A program made the translations under genes and the position numbers. A stretch of DNA of 64,000 nt from Globomyces pollinis-pini (lineage: Eukaryota > Chytridiomycota > Chytridiomycetes > Rhizophydiales > Globomycetaceae): assembly GCA_025399215.1 (NCBI GenBank), contig MU621090.1:124001-188000 (forward strand), read 5' to 3'. A model generated the notes under the pieces. It was not told the origin of the DNA and ran no database searches. It saw nothing but the letters and a program-made list of their open reading frames with translations. Below, piece after piece: positions 25,672 through 39,300 of the stretch (the stretch's first letter is position 1; every line of letters starts with the position of its first letter).

Positions 25672-28600
25672 TTAATATTTTGTTCGGCAAAATGGGCACT
25701 TGCCCTCTATAAGTAACTGGTATTGCCATTCATCCTCTAGAAAGAAGTGTTGGCATGAATCACACAGAGCAACGGGAGTTTCCGGATTTTTAAGCAAATA
25801 GTATTCTTTTGAGTTGGAAGCGTTTGGCCATTGTCGTACAAATACCATTCGGTGATCTAAATTCAATAGCTGATTTCTGTCAAACTGAACAGCCTTTAAG
25901 CCATCTATGCCAGAACGATCTAGAGTTGCGGTTAAAGCTGACACTATATCTTCGTTGGAGCCAGGTCCGTAAAGTTGTTTTTTCTTAGCTGGAGTCTGTA
26001 ATATCAAACTATTTACTTCGTTTGTTGGTATATCTGGAGCTGGTGCAAATCGAACAAGCGGAAGGTTTTCGAAAGAGTAAAATGAGGGAACGAATGGTTC
26101 GAGGCAGTTAGTACAAGCTGCTTCCTTTGTATTGAATGTTTGATTTAGAGTCGAGCATTGGTAACATGTGGGTGAGAATTCTTCCTTATCGGTAAATGGT
26201 TTTGCACGTATAGCCATTGTTGCCAAGTCCACTGTGTCTTGCCATTCTGCTGGAAGTTTCATGGTCATAAGTTTTTCATATGCAAATCGACAGAGTTTGA
26301 AACATCCTAGACTGAAAGATATTTTAGCCATGCAATAAAGAACTTTGATTTTAGATATACCAGGAGGACTTTGCTTGTTATAAATGTTGACTAATATATA
26401 CTTTGCAGTATTAAGCAAGGTCTCTGGCAGAGCAAAAGTGAATGGGTCTTCAATGTAGCTATGTATCTGATTATATGCATAATACAATTCTGCTAGTTCA
26501 TGGTAAACTTTCCACTTTTTGAAGGGGTTCTCTTTAACATCCTTCTGAGAAATAGCCATTCGTTTAGTGTGTGAATTCAACGTCTCTTTACTTAAACACC
26601 AGTAATAATAGCCCCCATCTTTGTACTTCTGCTGCACTATAGAATTCTCTGCTAAAATTTTCAACACACGTATTGCTTCATCAGACCGACCAGCTTTCGT
26701 ATAGTATAATTGAGCTTCATCAAATCGGTCATTCAATGCTAACCAGTTTCCATATGGTAAGTATATTTGTTCGCTGAATTCAGGGTTCGATTCACCAATC
26801 TTAAATGCATCATCCCATTGTTGAATCTCAATGTACAAATAAAGTAGCGAGGATATATCACCAATCTTTTTCATCGTTTCGATTGCATATGGCAGATTAT
26901 TTTCTTTTCGGAAAAAGGTAACACATCTTGATAAATTTTCACTGTCACTAGTCTTGAGCTTTTTCACAATTTCCATCAGCTTTTCTGTATACCCCCCAGA
27001 TCCAAGCAATTCAATCGCTTGTTTAAAATTTCCTACTTGTTCATACGTAGCTGCTGCTGCTAAGATGTCTTTTCTGTCTTCTTGCATTTGAGCTTTGCGT
27101 TTAAGTATATCCTGGGTGTCCTCATGTGTTTCTTCGGCAAGTTGTGTTGCATTTTCCCATAGATTTAATTCAGTGTACATCTCAATCGCCTTTTGAATAT
27201 TTCCACTCTTTTTAAATAATTTTGCAGCCTGATAGATTAAGGTTATAATGAATTACCTCGACAAAATTTTCACTGAAGGCATAAACTTCCGCTAGAAATA
27301 GGTCCGTTTCCTTTCTTCCGTCTTTTTTCATTCTCTCTATGACTCTAATCACCTCCAAAAATTTGAAATCTTTGATTCTAACAAAAGCTCTTTTTGCAAT
27401 ATCTAAAACGAATTGTTCCATCGCTGAGATAGCAAGTCTACGCCAGTCTGATTCTGGAACACCTAAGCAAGCAATTCGATGTGCGGATTTATAGTCACCC
27501 GAGTCCAGATAACTGTCAATGGCAAACGTTTGAGGTATATTCAAAATAGCCATTTGATACACATTTAAAGAGAATACCTTTGACCCTTTAAATCCAACTA
27601 CAAATCCTTGCATTTGTTGTTGATGAACAACCAACTTATTAATTCGAACATTAAGTAAGTTGTTTCCAGAGAAACAAATAGAATCCTCTAGTTCAGAATT
27701 CCAAGCGACAGAGTTTGCATTTGGTTCCTGAAATAGTATTTCTTTTGTTTGAAGGTCAAAAACCAAACATGTGCTTTGTTCATCCACAATGGCCAGTTTT
27801 TTTCGGGTGAGATTGATATCTAGGCATCTAATGGCTAAGTTGTGTTTTATCAATGGAACTGGGAACGGATTGTCCACAAATATCTTAAACACATTCCCGT
27901 CTTTCAGCCCCACCAGAAGTCCTTCTTTACCTTTTGGACCTCCAGCAACCTTAATGTATCGAATCATCGACTCAAAAGTCCACTGATGTTCATTTTCTCC
28001 CGTAAAGGATAGCAGTTGTAAAGTACTGTCATTGCACAACAGAATATGATTTGAAGTCACAACCAATAAATTGCATTCTAAGGCCTTCATAACCTTTTCT
28101 TTAATTCTATAATGCATATCTCCTTGTTCATCATGAAAGAGTTCATATACTACCACTTTCTCCGATAACTGAACCGCCAAACTTTCTTTGTATATTGCTA
28201 TTTTCTTCACATAATCTCTGCACTTTATTCTCGCTCTTTGATTGCTGGTAAGATGTTGAATCACGATATCAGTCATATTTTGGCGAAATGCATAACGATC
28301 ATCATACAGTCCGTGTACAGTATTGAACTGGATTTGAAATACAGATATGGTCCCATCAGCAGACCCAACAGCTACAAATGGAAGGTTTGGTCTGGATTTA
28401 CAAGCCCAAATCCATCCCTCCTTTTTGCAGATAGGTCCTATTTGAATCCCATCGGTAGTCCATAGATTCACTTGTTTGTTTGAACCACCAACCAGCAAAT
28501 ATTCTCCTGAGTTGAAATATGATATTGAACAAGGATCAAATCCAAGGTTTCGATCTTTTCCAAGTTGCCTTCCTGACAGTTCGAAGAATGACAACTTCTG

Positions 28601-29260
28601 TGACCAATCCGCTACAGCCAATATGTTTGAGTCTAAGTCTGGAGCTGTGGACCAAGCTATAGACCAAATAGGACTAACACCCCGTTCAATACGAACTTGT
28701 TCTTCACCAGTTGACAGTCTAATTGAAACATGTCCATTATATAATCCTAATGCAAATTGTTGTCCGTCTGGAGACCAAGCAGAGCAAACAATTCTAGAAG
28801 GAACCTAACAATTAGATATTAAACTATACCTTGGTTTTTGGAACCGCTTTTACATCGGGAGTCCATAAACCAAAATCGGAGCCAGTGCAGGACAGAACTA
28901 CACCAGTAACTGGATTCTGGCTTATAGATTGAATAGTATCCCCATGAGAATACTTCAAGGTTCCTTGGAACGTATTTGACCAAATAATTACTTGTTTATC
29001 TGCACCACCAGAGGCAAAACCATCACCTAGCAAAGGAGCCAAGCAAATAACTGAGTCTTTGTGGGCTTTAAGTGCCTTAATTAAATCTCCTTCGCTTGCG
29101 TTATAAATTAATATTTCAGAACCAGCGGTAGCTATCAACTTTGAACCATCAGTTGTAAAGATCACATCATAAATTGGCTGTGATACACCATTAACATCTT
29201 GGACCTAACATCAGAAAATATAAGCAGTACTCTATCTGTCCAAGTTTGCAATGCCTTCAT
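25672..29260 (-). CDS. IFT122: Intraflagellar transport protein 122 (IFT-A), 1169 aa
   Basis: IFT-A core subunit needed for retrograde transport in cilia and flagella. N-terminal WD40 repeats (MKALQTW..., FASGGADKQVIIW, SDFGLWTPD, ILAVADWSQKLSFFELSGRQ, FDPCSISYFNSGEYLLVGGS) fill about 550 residues, followed by TPR-like repeats (AAKLFKKSG, PYGNWLALNDRFDEA, RAKPF) and C-terminal cysteine pairs (CYQCSTLNQTF...CTNC; CDSCQHFF...CPFC). Similarity to human IFT122 runs end to end. The first coding exon is ten codons, then introns of 26, 25 and 28 nt leave exactly 1170 codons. This gene is the main evidence that the organism builds a flagellum. Confidence 0.95.
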
Positions 29261-29449
29261 GTGTGTTTGTAGAGAAAACTCGCGTTTTTGCCCAGTTGTT
29301 TACTTACGCCTTCTCTAGTAAAATGCAGTAACATATGCTACATGTTACCAACGACAGTAATCATTAAAAATATATATCAAATAAAATAGAAATGTGTCTG
29401 ATTTATTGTAACCAAAAACCTCATTTGAGTTTAAATAAACGAATCGTGA

Positions 29450-29915
29450 TTATTTAGGAGTTCCAGTTGGGGTAGATGATGGTGATGCACCCAAAGATTG
29501 TTCAATCATCTTGTAGTTCTTGGCCACAGTCATGGCAACTAATCCAATGATGATTGCTAACACTGAAATGCAAATACACATCAATTTCGCATTCTTCCAC
29601 CACCTAGAGTTAAGTCTAATTGTTTTTATACATAATACTTTCTACTTTCTTTGCTTGTTTTTTGAATGTAGATGCTCCATCTTTCAATTGTGAAGTCTTC
29701 TCTTCTAAGGAATCCAATTTTTCTCCTCGTTGCATCACCTTATCTGCTGGTCAATATCTTTAAACCTTACCAATATTGGTGTGCATAATTCCAATGACTT
29801 CATTGACTTGTTGTTGTACTTCAGATTGCCGATTGGAATTTGCAGTGTGACTACTCGTTTGAGAGACAGTTTGACTGTTAGTTCGGGAATGGGTATTAGA
29901 TGGCTTTGGAGGCAT
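29450..29915 (-). CDS. R-SNARE, VAMP/synaptobrevin-type, 136 aa
   Basis: Short vesicle SNARE. A Ser/Thr-rich N-terminal tail (MPPKPSNTHSRTNSQ) precedes a SNARE coiled coil (EVQQQVNEVIGIMHTNI, then DKVMQRGEKLDSLEEKTSQL) with the zero-layer arginine in VMQRGE. After it come WWKNAKL and a C-terminal transmembrane anchor (CICISVLAIIIGLVAMTV) with a short tail ending TPTGTPK. Two introns of 27 and 28 nt leave 137 codons. It should fuse secretory vesicles with plasma or endosomal membranes, as Snc1/2 do. Translation upstream to 30041 is open, but the chosen ATG gives the usual VAMP length. Confidence 0.9.
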
Positions 29916-30093
29916 TGATTTCAAAGTTGAACATGAAGATGTGCCAGTTTTATGACTTTGTTCAACATCCACGTCATGAAATCCACGGTTTACACTATCT
30001 ACGTTAGACCCTTCAAATGTAAAACAAGAAATGTATTTCATAAAATGAGATCACTTATTATGTCAAAATCGTATTGATTAAGGTTAAATCTGT

Positions 30094-32103
30094 TTATTGG
30101 CAGATGGCAAAGTCCCATTCGCTGTGAGTCAACTTTGTCTCTTTTCGGATTTCAGAACTACTAATTAAAAAAACATAGATACCTTTTAAAATCAACAGTG
30201 ACTTTCCACTTTTCTCCTACGGTAGCCTTTGGCAGTTCAAGGTCAAAATTATCATCGAAGTCTTGTTGATGGACCCCTTGTTTGTACCATCGCACGTGAA
30301 GAGTCTCGTTAACATAGCTTAATGACAATTTTCTAAACTGAGCAACTGGCAAAGGTTTCAAAGATATTTTGGCAAGACCTCCTTCACATGTTTGCTCCAA
30401 CTTATCAATAAATGAAATACGAGTTAACAGATTCAACCACAATCCTTCCTGACAAACTAGAGGAATGTTAATTATCAAGCGATAGATTACCTGTACAAAA
30501 TCGATTTCTAGACATGTTACGCATCAAGCAAGCATCATTTGTAGGTCTATAAGTTTTTCTACCATATAAGTCGAACGTTGGAAAAGCGCCAATAAAATTT
30601 GGATCACTTTGAAAGAGACTCTGATTGGCAAATTCGTGTAAAGACACTGAACAGAGCTGTCGGATAGGAGAGTCTTTCCCACTTGGTGGAAACCCTTGTT
30701 TGAAAACTAATTTATGGGGACCAGCTGCTAAACCAGTTTCGCCATCCCAATGTGAAAAAGTTCTATCGAGGATTCCACTAGATTTCCACTCCAATTGCCT
30801 GCCATCCAAGTATACTTCAAGCGAACCATCTTGTTCCACACCGGATGAGCTTATTTGCAAACTCCAACGATCATATTTACCATCACTTTTAAAATCAATC
30901 ACGTATGGACCTTTCCCAAGATCATACCAAGAATAGCTACGATAAGTAAAAATAAAAACACACTCTTGTACTAAAAGAATTTCTTTCTCTTCACGAATGT
31001 GATTAGGCTCTGTAAGCCATTCTTTCCAAGGAATTTTTTCCAAAGATTTGACTGCGTTCACTCCAGAATAAACTTGCCCGCCATCATACCTAACATGTTA
31101 GGTTTTGCAACTTACTCTTCTCCTACATCTACGAACTACGCTATTAAAAATATTTAGTTTACGCTAAAGGTTAGAAGGAATACATTACTTGTGGCCCATT
31201 TCATGACGTAGAACAACTGTTCCACTAGTTTTCGACCTATAAAAATATCTCAGTGGCAGTCTCAAATACCTTGTTGAAATCACAAATTCGCCGCCTAAGC
31301 CTCCATAATATTCATCATTGCCAATTAGGGATGGGTAATCGCATGCAAACTCCCCAGTGACTTTACACACTTTCCTGGCAAAAGATCTTTTGGTGGTGTA
31401 AATTCCTCTTAACTCTGTTCCGTCACGATACAGACCAAACGCTGTATCTTTTGGCTTACCACCACTACCAATACCTTTGATCATCAAAAACAGGCAAGTT
31501 ACCTGATTCGTTGGAAGGAACAAACACGGCCCAAATATTGAATAATGGTAGGTAAGATTCGAAGGTAACTGAGGACCACATATCCTTATATAACCTGGTT
31601 ATATCTGCAATAAATCTTTCCCGCTCAGCTGAAGTATAACCATCCCCCATAAACACAACATCAATTCGATTGACAGGATCTCCTAATAGATTTAAGTTAA
31701 AATTGAATGTACCACTAATTGAAATCGGAATAACTTCTGCATCTGCCGAAAGAGTCTCCAAATCATCATACCACTCAATTGAATTACAGATTTTTAGCAT
31801 TTTATCAATGATTAGATTTTGATCTTTGCTAATAATTTCAATTAGTTTGGTATCGTCATCCACAACTTGAATCGTCTCCGAACGAACCACAGATTGGATT
31901 TTAACAAATACAGGGTCCTTTGAGGTAACTCCTGAGTGAGGTTGGGTCAATTCAATGGGAGAAAGTTGTTCACAACGATTATCTACATGTTGAAGTATCT
32001 TTGTTTGAAAATAGGAACTTTTTGGACTATCAAGGGAAAGAATTGGAAATTGTTGCACAACTGCCGATCTGCAAAGTAATAAATGGAGTAGTTGAAGAAT
32101 CAT
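30094..32103 (-). CDS. M64 (IgA-peptidase-type) zinc metallopeptidase, 594 aa
   Basis: Predicted secreted zinc peptidase of MEROPS family M64. It starts with a hydrophobic leader (MILQLLHLLLCRSAVV). The domain is recognised by RIDVVFMGDGYTSAERERF, then NIWAVFVPSNESG, YGGLGGEFVISTR and HEMGHNFVDVGEEYDGG, which carries the HExxH zinc site and the GEEY element. The C-terminal half resembles the beta-rich region after the catalytic domain (KGPYVIDFKSDG...). Eight introns of 25-34 nt leave 595 codons only if the one-nucleotide exon at 31163 is included. M64 is best known in bacteria, so the gene may be an old transfer, but it has native-type introns. The start is the first ATG before the leader. 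Confidence 0.8.
31136..31188 (-). other. Two minimal introns separated by a one-nucleotide exon
   Basis: Minus strand: a 25-nt GT...TAG intron (31188-31164), a single C (31163), then a 27-nt GT...TAG intron (31162-31136). Adding the C makes the codon AAC and continues HEMGH-N-FVDVGEEY in frame. A single 53-nt intron gives AAT TCG TAG, a stop; removing only the first intron gives AAC GTA AAC TAA, also a stop. The site is inside the zinc-binding motif, so the gene is broken without this exon. Confidence 0.65.
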
Positions 32104-32353
32104 GGGTCAAATTGGTATGGAAACTGCGGTGATTTATATGACAACGGCAACAGACACCACATGAAGAAAAGATGGCGGATGACATTGTTGTAGCATTGAA
32201 TTGAGATAACTCTTCCTCTAATAGATAAGAAAAATACTTGTCGTGAAGATGATTAATTGTTGACTTGGTCAAGTGTAACTACAGGGTTGTGTGTAACTGT
32301 GTACTGAATCACAAAGAAAATAGTAGTATACAATGTATATATTATAGAGATTT

Positions 32354-35300
32354 TTAAAATGACTCTAGCTTCCATCCAGAGTATGTTTGATTGTCTCTTG
32401 TTAATTGCCATAATCCAAAATAATGCGAATCTGTTCGGATCGTAACTACTTTCTCAAATCGACTATAATTGACAGTCTTTAATCGCACAAACGTATCTGT
32501 GGAAATTTTTGATACACAGTCTAAAAAATCGTCCAAATCTTTAATCTCTCGTTCATTAATATGTGTGACCCAATCTAATGGTGCAAGACGATATAACTGA
32601 GCTGGTGAACCATTCGATAATACTGAACACATTACACCGTTGGGAACTTTTTGCAGTTGCTGAAATACTGATTTGTGTGGCATTTGAAAGATTGCCCCTG
32701 CCCAACCAACAACGCGTTCAGTCGAGGTGGACTCGAGGCAAGATAAAGGCACTTTCAGAGACAACTCCTGGCCTTCCCTTAAGATAATCTAATCTGTAAG
32801 AGAATTACAAATACCAAATCCAAGTATTGGTCATAAATCAAGTCTGTGATATCAGAAAAGGCTGTACAAGTTTTTCCATTCACCGATAAAATCATATCAC
32901 CAGATTTAAGGAGCTCGGCCGATGCAACTCCAGATGTGAGTCTACGGAGTAATATCACTTTCCTGCGCTTCGAATTGACATCTTCAATACGTTTTACCCA
33001 CTCAGGAGAAAGACCCAAAACTCTGGCTTGAGCAATTTGAATGTAAGTAAGCTCTGCTTCCAAAGTATACATTGACGGCATTAATCCTGTTCGTAAACCT
33101 TCTAATACTGGCTTGACAACGTTTACATCAATTCCAATATGAAATTCGGTCACCTATACATGTATTAACTTTACTGTGAATTACCTTCTTGGATGTGTAA
33201 TTTGTAAAGCAGGAATGAATGGCCTGGATTTCTCCCTCAGTTGTACACAAAACACCACCTTGTGCGATTGGATTTTCAATCTCAATCCCTATAGATAAAT
33301 ATTACACGGGTAAATACCTTCGAGGTTCATGGGGCGGTAAGCTGGTGGAATGGCTTCAGTTATGAAAAATTGTCGAATGTTGGTAACAATTGTTTTCCGG
33401 ACCAAAGCATCGTAAGTCTTTGTTAGACAAACCAAGTGAACAGAATCCCCCTGGCCTAACATTGTGTCGGCTAATACTGCACTTTTGACAGGAGTGGTAC
33501 CAATAAGCGATGGATCGTATTGTATAATGACAAAGTTCTAAAGTCAATAGTTTATGTTTACAAAAAGCTGGTGAAGGTAGACCATTTTGGCTGGGATGAT
33601 GATACTGTTTGCAAAGGTAATCAAGAAATCTCCAATGCTAGTGGGACATATTTTGCGATCTACCAATACATATCCTAACTTAGCATCCAGTACTAACCCA
33701 ACTCCATTACAGTGTTGAAATGTCACTCCATCAACTTTAAACGGAAGTGTCGATTGTACTTGAACCAAGGAGGGAATGATAAACTTTGCAGGGCCTGGAA
33801 TTGAGTTTTATATGCAATTACCCAAATTTTCGTCAACAGCCATCCCGGTAGCAGATTGCGGTTCATAGGTCGCCTCACCAATGCATTTAGGAAAGTTAGA
33901 ATAGTCCCAATATCCAGTGGAATCATTCCTTACTGCCATTCGGAAAGAATGCCATCGTCTGTCAACTTGAACAATCGAGAAACACATTTTGTTTATATCC
34001 GATAATTGATAAAATCTAGATTTAATACGAAGCTCCATACTGAATTGGTACTCGCTCATTGTCTTTTAATGCGTTCATGATGGATATAAAAGCTTCTAAA
34101 TTCGGAGTGGGTAAATTATTAAGGGACTTGATGATACAACGCTTTCCTACACCACCTTGTCCAAGCATGTAACCTGCCGAGGCTACAAAAACACCCTTGA
34201 CAGGCACCATATAACTTCTGGCCATTTGATATGAAAGAGTATGAAGTATTCCACCACTAACTGGATATGTTAAAACTATGTTGATGAACCTTCCACATAT
34301 GAAAACGGTGTAATTGAAGTTAAATCCATTACTGTAATGTCTGAAGTAATTGTTTGATCTCCTCTCTGTATCTGAACAGAAATGCTTGCTCCAATATTGT
34401 TGTCAAAAATAGACTCCAACCCAATAAAATCTGTGATCCAATTATCGTTAATCTTTAGTAAAATATCTCCCGCTTCAAGTTTTTTATCTGCAGGACCATG
34501 GGGAAGTACTTGCCTACTAATTAGAATAGCAGACTGTTACTCGACAGTTAACATTCCAGTGGAAGTTTTAAACAAGCTTCTAAGAGTTGATTCGATTTCA
34601 TTGTTTAAACCCAATCTCTTAAGCTCATCGTATGGAGAGTGCTGGATAATGGTTTGTAAAGTTCCTAATTTTAGTACGAAATCATATAAATACCTCTCAA
34701 CACCAATTCACCACTTTGTATCAACTTCAAGGCCCTAACCACTCGATCAAGAGGCAAAAAGAAACTTGATGCGGCTTTTGTAGCCCCTCCAGCATTCAAG
34801 GCAACCGCGTTACCCTCGATATCTAACACAGGAGAACCAGAAGACCCACCGGAAGTCATTGAAGCTGATTGATAATAGAAAGTGTTCCAGTCACAGTAAT
34901 TTGAGGTACCGTAGTTAGGGGCTTTTCGATCTAGTCTAAGAAATAAAAATCTTTTATGTAATCAATACCTGGCAATGGTTCCTCCAAGAATACTTAACCG
35001 TTCACCACTGTCATTTCCTACTACTCTAATATCTAATCCCACTCTTGCTTTATCAGGGGCCAAATTGATATGTGATACCTAACACAATCAGTAGATAAAA
35101 ACCAACATTCATATATTTCACATCATTAACTTCAAATTTGAAAAACCCGAAATCATGTACCGGGTCTCTATAAATAGGAATCAGCTTAATTTCTTCCTTT
35201 GACTGGTTGAATATTGCATCTGCTAAAATTGGTCCAGGTTGAACAACATGACGATTTGTCAAGATGATTCCCAATGAGGAATCCACCACAAAACCGGTAG

Positions 35301-35505
35301 CTTGAGATGTACGCTGCGATTCTGTATCGAACGCTCGTACACCAATGGAGCGAATGCTAACAATAGCGGGAATGATTTTTGCCAAAGTCATCTCCCAGAT
35401 AGCAGAATTTGCTTTTGTTTCCAGGGATAAATCTTCGAAATTGACGGGAGGAATCATAGGTAAATCATCAGCATCATCCAACAGAATTTGAGCGTTTAAA
35501 TCCAT
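32354..35505 (-). CDS. NMA111: NMA111-type HtrA serine protease with PDZ repeats, 948 aa
   Basis: Fungal nuclear HtrA/DegP-like protease with a catalytic domain, a degenerate second protease domain and PDZ domains. Catalytic residues: His in ILTNRHVV, Asp in [11 protein letters not shown], Ser in [10 protein letters not shown]. The family stretch [24 protein letters not shown] follows. PDZ-type segments include [22 protein letters not shown] and [14 protein letters not shown], with [13 protein letters not shown] typical of the second half. Eleven introns of 24-33 nt leave 949 codons; two are only 24 nt. Yeast Nma111 promotes apoptosis-like death and protein quality control in the nucleus. Its start faces the dehydratase gene across 41 bp. 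Confidence 0.92.
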
Positions 35506-35546
35506 GTTCTTTGTTTTCTCAGTCTTTTTAGTGAACCAACTTTCTC
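35506..35546. promoter_or_regulatory. 41-bp divergent spacer between NMA111 and the dehydratase gene
   Basis: The two ATGs are 41 bp apart and face outward. If translation of the dehydratase really starts at the internal methionine (35643), the usable spacer grows to about 137 bp. Confidence 0.45.
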
Positions 35547-36046
<500 letters not shown>

Positions 36047-36316
36047 CCTTTTTCTTTCTGATGATTCATTTCCATTTGTCATACCACGTTTATGATCCTA
36101 ATATAATCTGTTGGACTTGAGAATAACTTAGTTCGAACTTGAGTTGGTTAAAACAATAATTCCGACAGTATGCCGTTTAGGTTGGTCCCTAACTTTCATT
36201 TCCTTATCCAATCTAGGCCCTTTTCTCATTCCAGCCATTTGAGACATCAGTCCCGTGTTGACTAGCACTGACATCCATAAACAATCGGTTTTATATTCTA
36301 TTTCGATTTCTTATCA

Positions 36317-39300
36317 ATGAAATTTGAGAAATCATTGGTATTATTGGATACTCATCAAACATTAAATTACTCTGACCTCAAGAAGTGGATTCATTTATGT
36401 CGTTCAACATCCTATGGAAGTCCAACAGCAAATGGTAAAAATTCTTTCTAAATAAGCTCTTAGAATCTTTAAAAAACTTGCTTTTATCAGAAATAGAACG
36501 AATCTCTAAACAATTTGAAATCAAACAGAATTGGTTTGAAAAAACTTTAAGCCCTTGTAGAATCATTCAAGATTAACTGTTTAGATTTACTCGAATCTGA
36601 TTGTTGCATTGATTTCAATGATTTTTATCGCTTAAAATCCGTTAAAAGAGCACTGGATGAATTACTGGTGCTAGTCGACCTCCATATTAATTATCAAAAA
36701 GCAAATCTGAACGGTTTTAAAAGAATAATTAAAAAGTAATCTCATGGTTAGTTTTATTTCCCTCTTAGGTTACTTTTATGGGATGTTGCCATTGATATCA
36801 ACATGATTCAGACTGTTGTAATTCTCGTTGAAGTAATTCTTTAGCTGAATGATGCCAATTTTATGACGAACGATTGCTTTTTCAATTGGCACCATAAAGC
36901 TGTGGAGAAAATCAAAGCGATTGAAAAACAATTATTAAATTGCTCTCCTATATCTGACATAAACGCCATCTTCGTTTCTGACGATCTGAGCAACTTTAAA
37001 TCGCTTTTAGTTAATAAGGTATTTTCTTCTTGAGGACTTAAAATTAGGTTAATTGCACTTCTTCTAAGTGTTTTTAGGTATACGTGGAAAGAAATTTGAA
37101 CTGTTAGAACTTTAATTCATTCTATCTCTTTGATGCAGCTGCTAACTACAATGCCTCCAACTGTTTAAAGTATTTACTTGAATCGCATCATCGGGAGAGC
37201 GTAGATAACAACGGCCAAACCATCTTACACAGGCTGTGCTCATTAGACAATTTAGAAGCTTTTAAAGAATCGGTAAATACCGTAATCAAGGCAAATTTGA
37301 CTTCTTTTTCAACCGCTGATTATTTGGGTCGTACTTTTCTACATCTAGCTTGTAAAAAGAATCATATCGTGTTACTAACAAGTTGTTTGCATTTGGCAGA
37401 TAAGCAAATATGGCTGGCCAAAGATCAACAAGGATGGGATTGTGCTAGTTATGCTATAGCATCTGGGCATTCATCTGTTTTCTCACTACTACTGAACGAA
37501 AATCATTCTCTTTCAGACGAAAATCTCTTCCTTGCGATTAATTTATCCCCGGAATCAGTTAAATTGATTCTTAAGCATGGATTGTCTGTTGAAAAAACCA
37601 AGGTTTTTTTTAATATTAGAAAAGAGGTTAATCAGGTAGGTTGGATTACTCAAATCCTTAAACTGTTTCAATCCCGAATCCTGGTTGCTTTTATTTGCGA
37701 ATGGAAATGGAAAGGAATTTATTAATATCAAGGAAAAAGTTTTGGATCAATCCATGTTAATTTTGGCTAGTAAATATGAATAAGTTAACAATTAGGTCGA
37801 TTTGGGTATGAAAACATTATACAAGAGTTACTAAAAAATGGTGTAAACGTATGTGACCAAGATCGACTGGGGTTAAATGCATATGATTATTCTGTGTATA
37901 ATTCTTTTCCATCTATCACTAATCTTCTTGATGGTTCCATACAAAAAGAAACGATCAATAACTTATTGCCAAAATCACAAAGAAAACCGGTCAGAGTGAA
38001 ACATATTTTGAAGGAAGGGTCGTTAATAGAGTTACATTTAGGCTCTCGCGATATACGATTATCCAATCCACTTTCATCAATAAGTTCTTTAAAACTTCCA
38101 GTTACTGCTACCCTCAAAATTTGGTCTCCTAACAGCCAAAGCGTTGATTTGGACGTCCAAACTAATGAATTTCACCCTACCTCCCACTATCTACAATTAC
38201 CTTTGGTATCATCTAACCACATGACTTCGTCTGTATATTTTTATACCAAGGATGTTGATAGCGCTGTTCTGTACTTGGATATTGTAGACTCCCATTCGAT
38301 TGACTCCAAGCAATCCGAGCCTATCTTGATTGCACGAGCAAGTATCAGCTTAAAGAATCAATTCACATCATTATGGCGTGAGCAAAAGAGTCTAGGAGGA
38401 CAGATTTCGAAATCATTCATGTCAATGACTGGTGAGGTATTAACCGACGTCATGTGTGAAATTACAGTCGTCAATGCCCATTCTAATCCTTATTTTCACA
38501 GCACAAGACCGTTGATTAAAAGTTGGGATAACGAATCGACAGTGCTTGTTGGGCACAGAGGTTTGGGTATGAATCAACAATTGAAGTTTGCTGGTGGACT
38601 GGAAAGGTTGCAATTAGGTGAAAATACGGTAGAATCGCTTGGTCAAGGTGGAAGACTTGGGGCTAATTACGTTGAATTTGGTATCGTTTGTTAAGTATTT
38701 TAATTGTTAGATGTGCAATTGACTAAAGATTTGGTACCAATCATTTACCACGATTTCAACTCTTACGAATGGGGATTGCCTCTCCCATTAAATTCTTTAA
38801 ATCTATCGGATTTTCTTAATAAGAGGCCACGAAGACAAAGAAGGCAATCAAACTCAGACGCCAAGGTATTTCCCGTTGAAGCTTTGCCAGTCAAAGCAAA
38901 TGGGAATGGTACTATTCAATTACCATTTGCTTCACTCGAGCAAGCCTTCCAGACTGTTCCACGCAACATTGGCTTTAACATTGAAGTGAAGTATCCATGC
39001 TTACAAGAAGCAGAAGCAGAGCAATTGAATATGGTTGAAATCAATCTATTTTGTGATCGAATCTTGGATGTAGTTGCCACTTATTGCCATGATCGTGAAT
39101 TATATTTTAGTAGTTTCCAAGCTGAAGTTTGTAGAATGTTAGTACTTAAACAGGTAATTATAGCTGACAAGATTAATTATACAGAATCACTTCCCAGTGT
39201 TCTTTTTAACTGAAGGTGGTACAGCAGTGTTGTATGACAAGAGGTTAAACTCGTTAAAAAGTGCAGTTAGTCATATTCGGGAGATAGGTTGTCATGGAAT

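Noticed and set aside
34008..34044. A 13-nt intron in NMA111
   Set aside because: The 13-nt GT-AG segment keeps the frame, but a 25-nt intron starting 12 nt earlier does so too, matches the general size range and gives the expected RVPIQFYQL family sequence.
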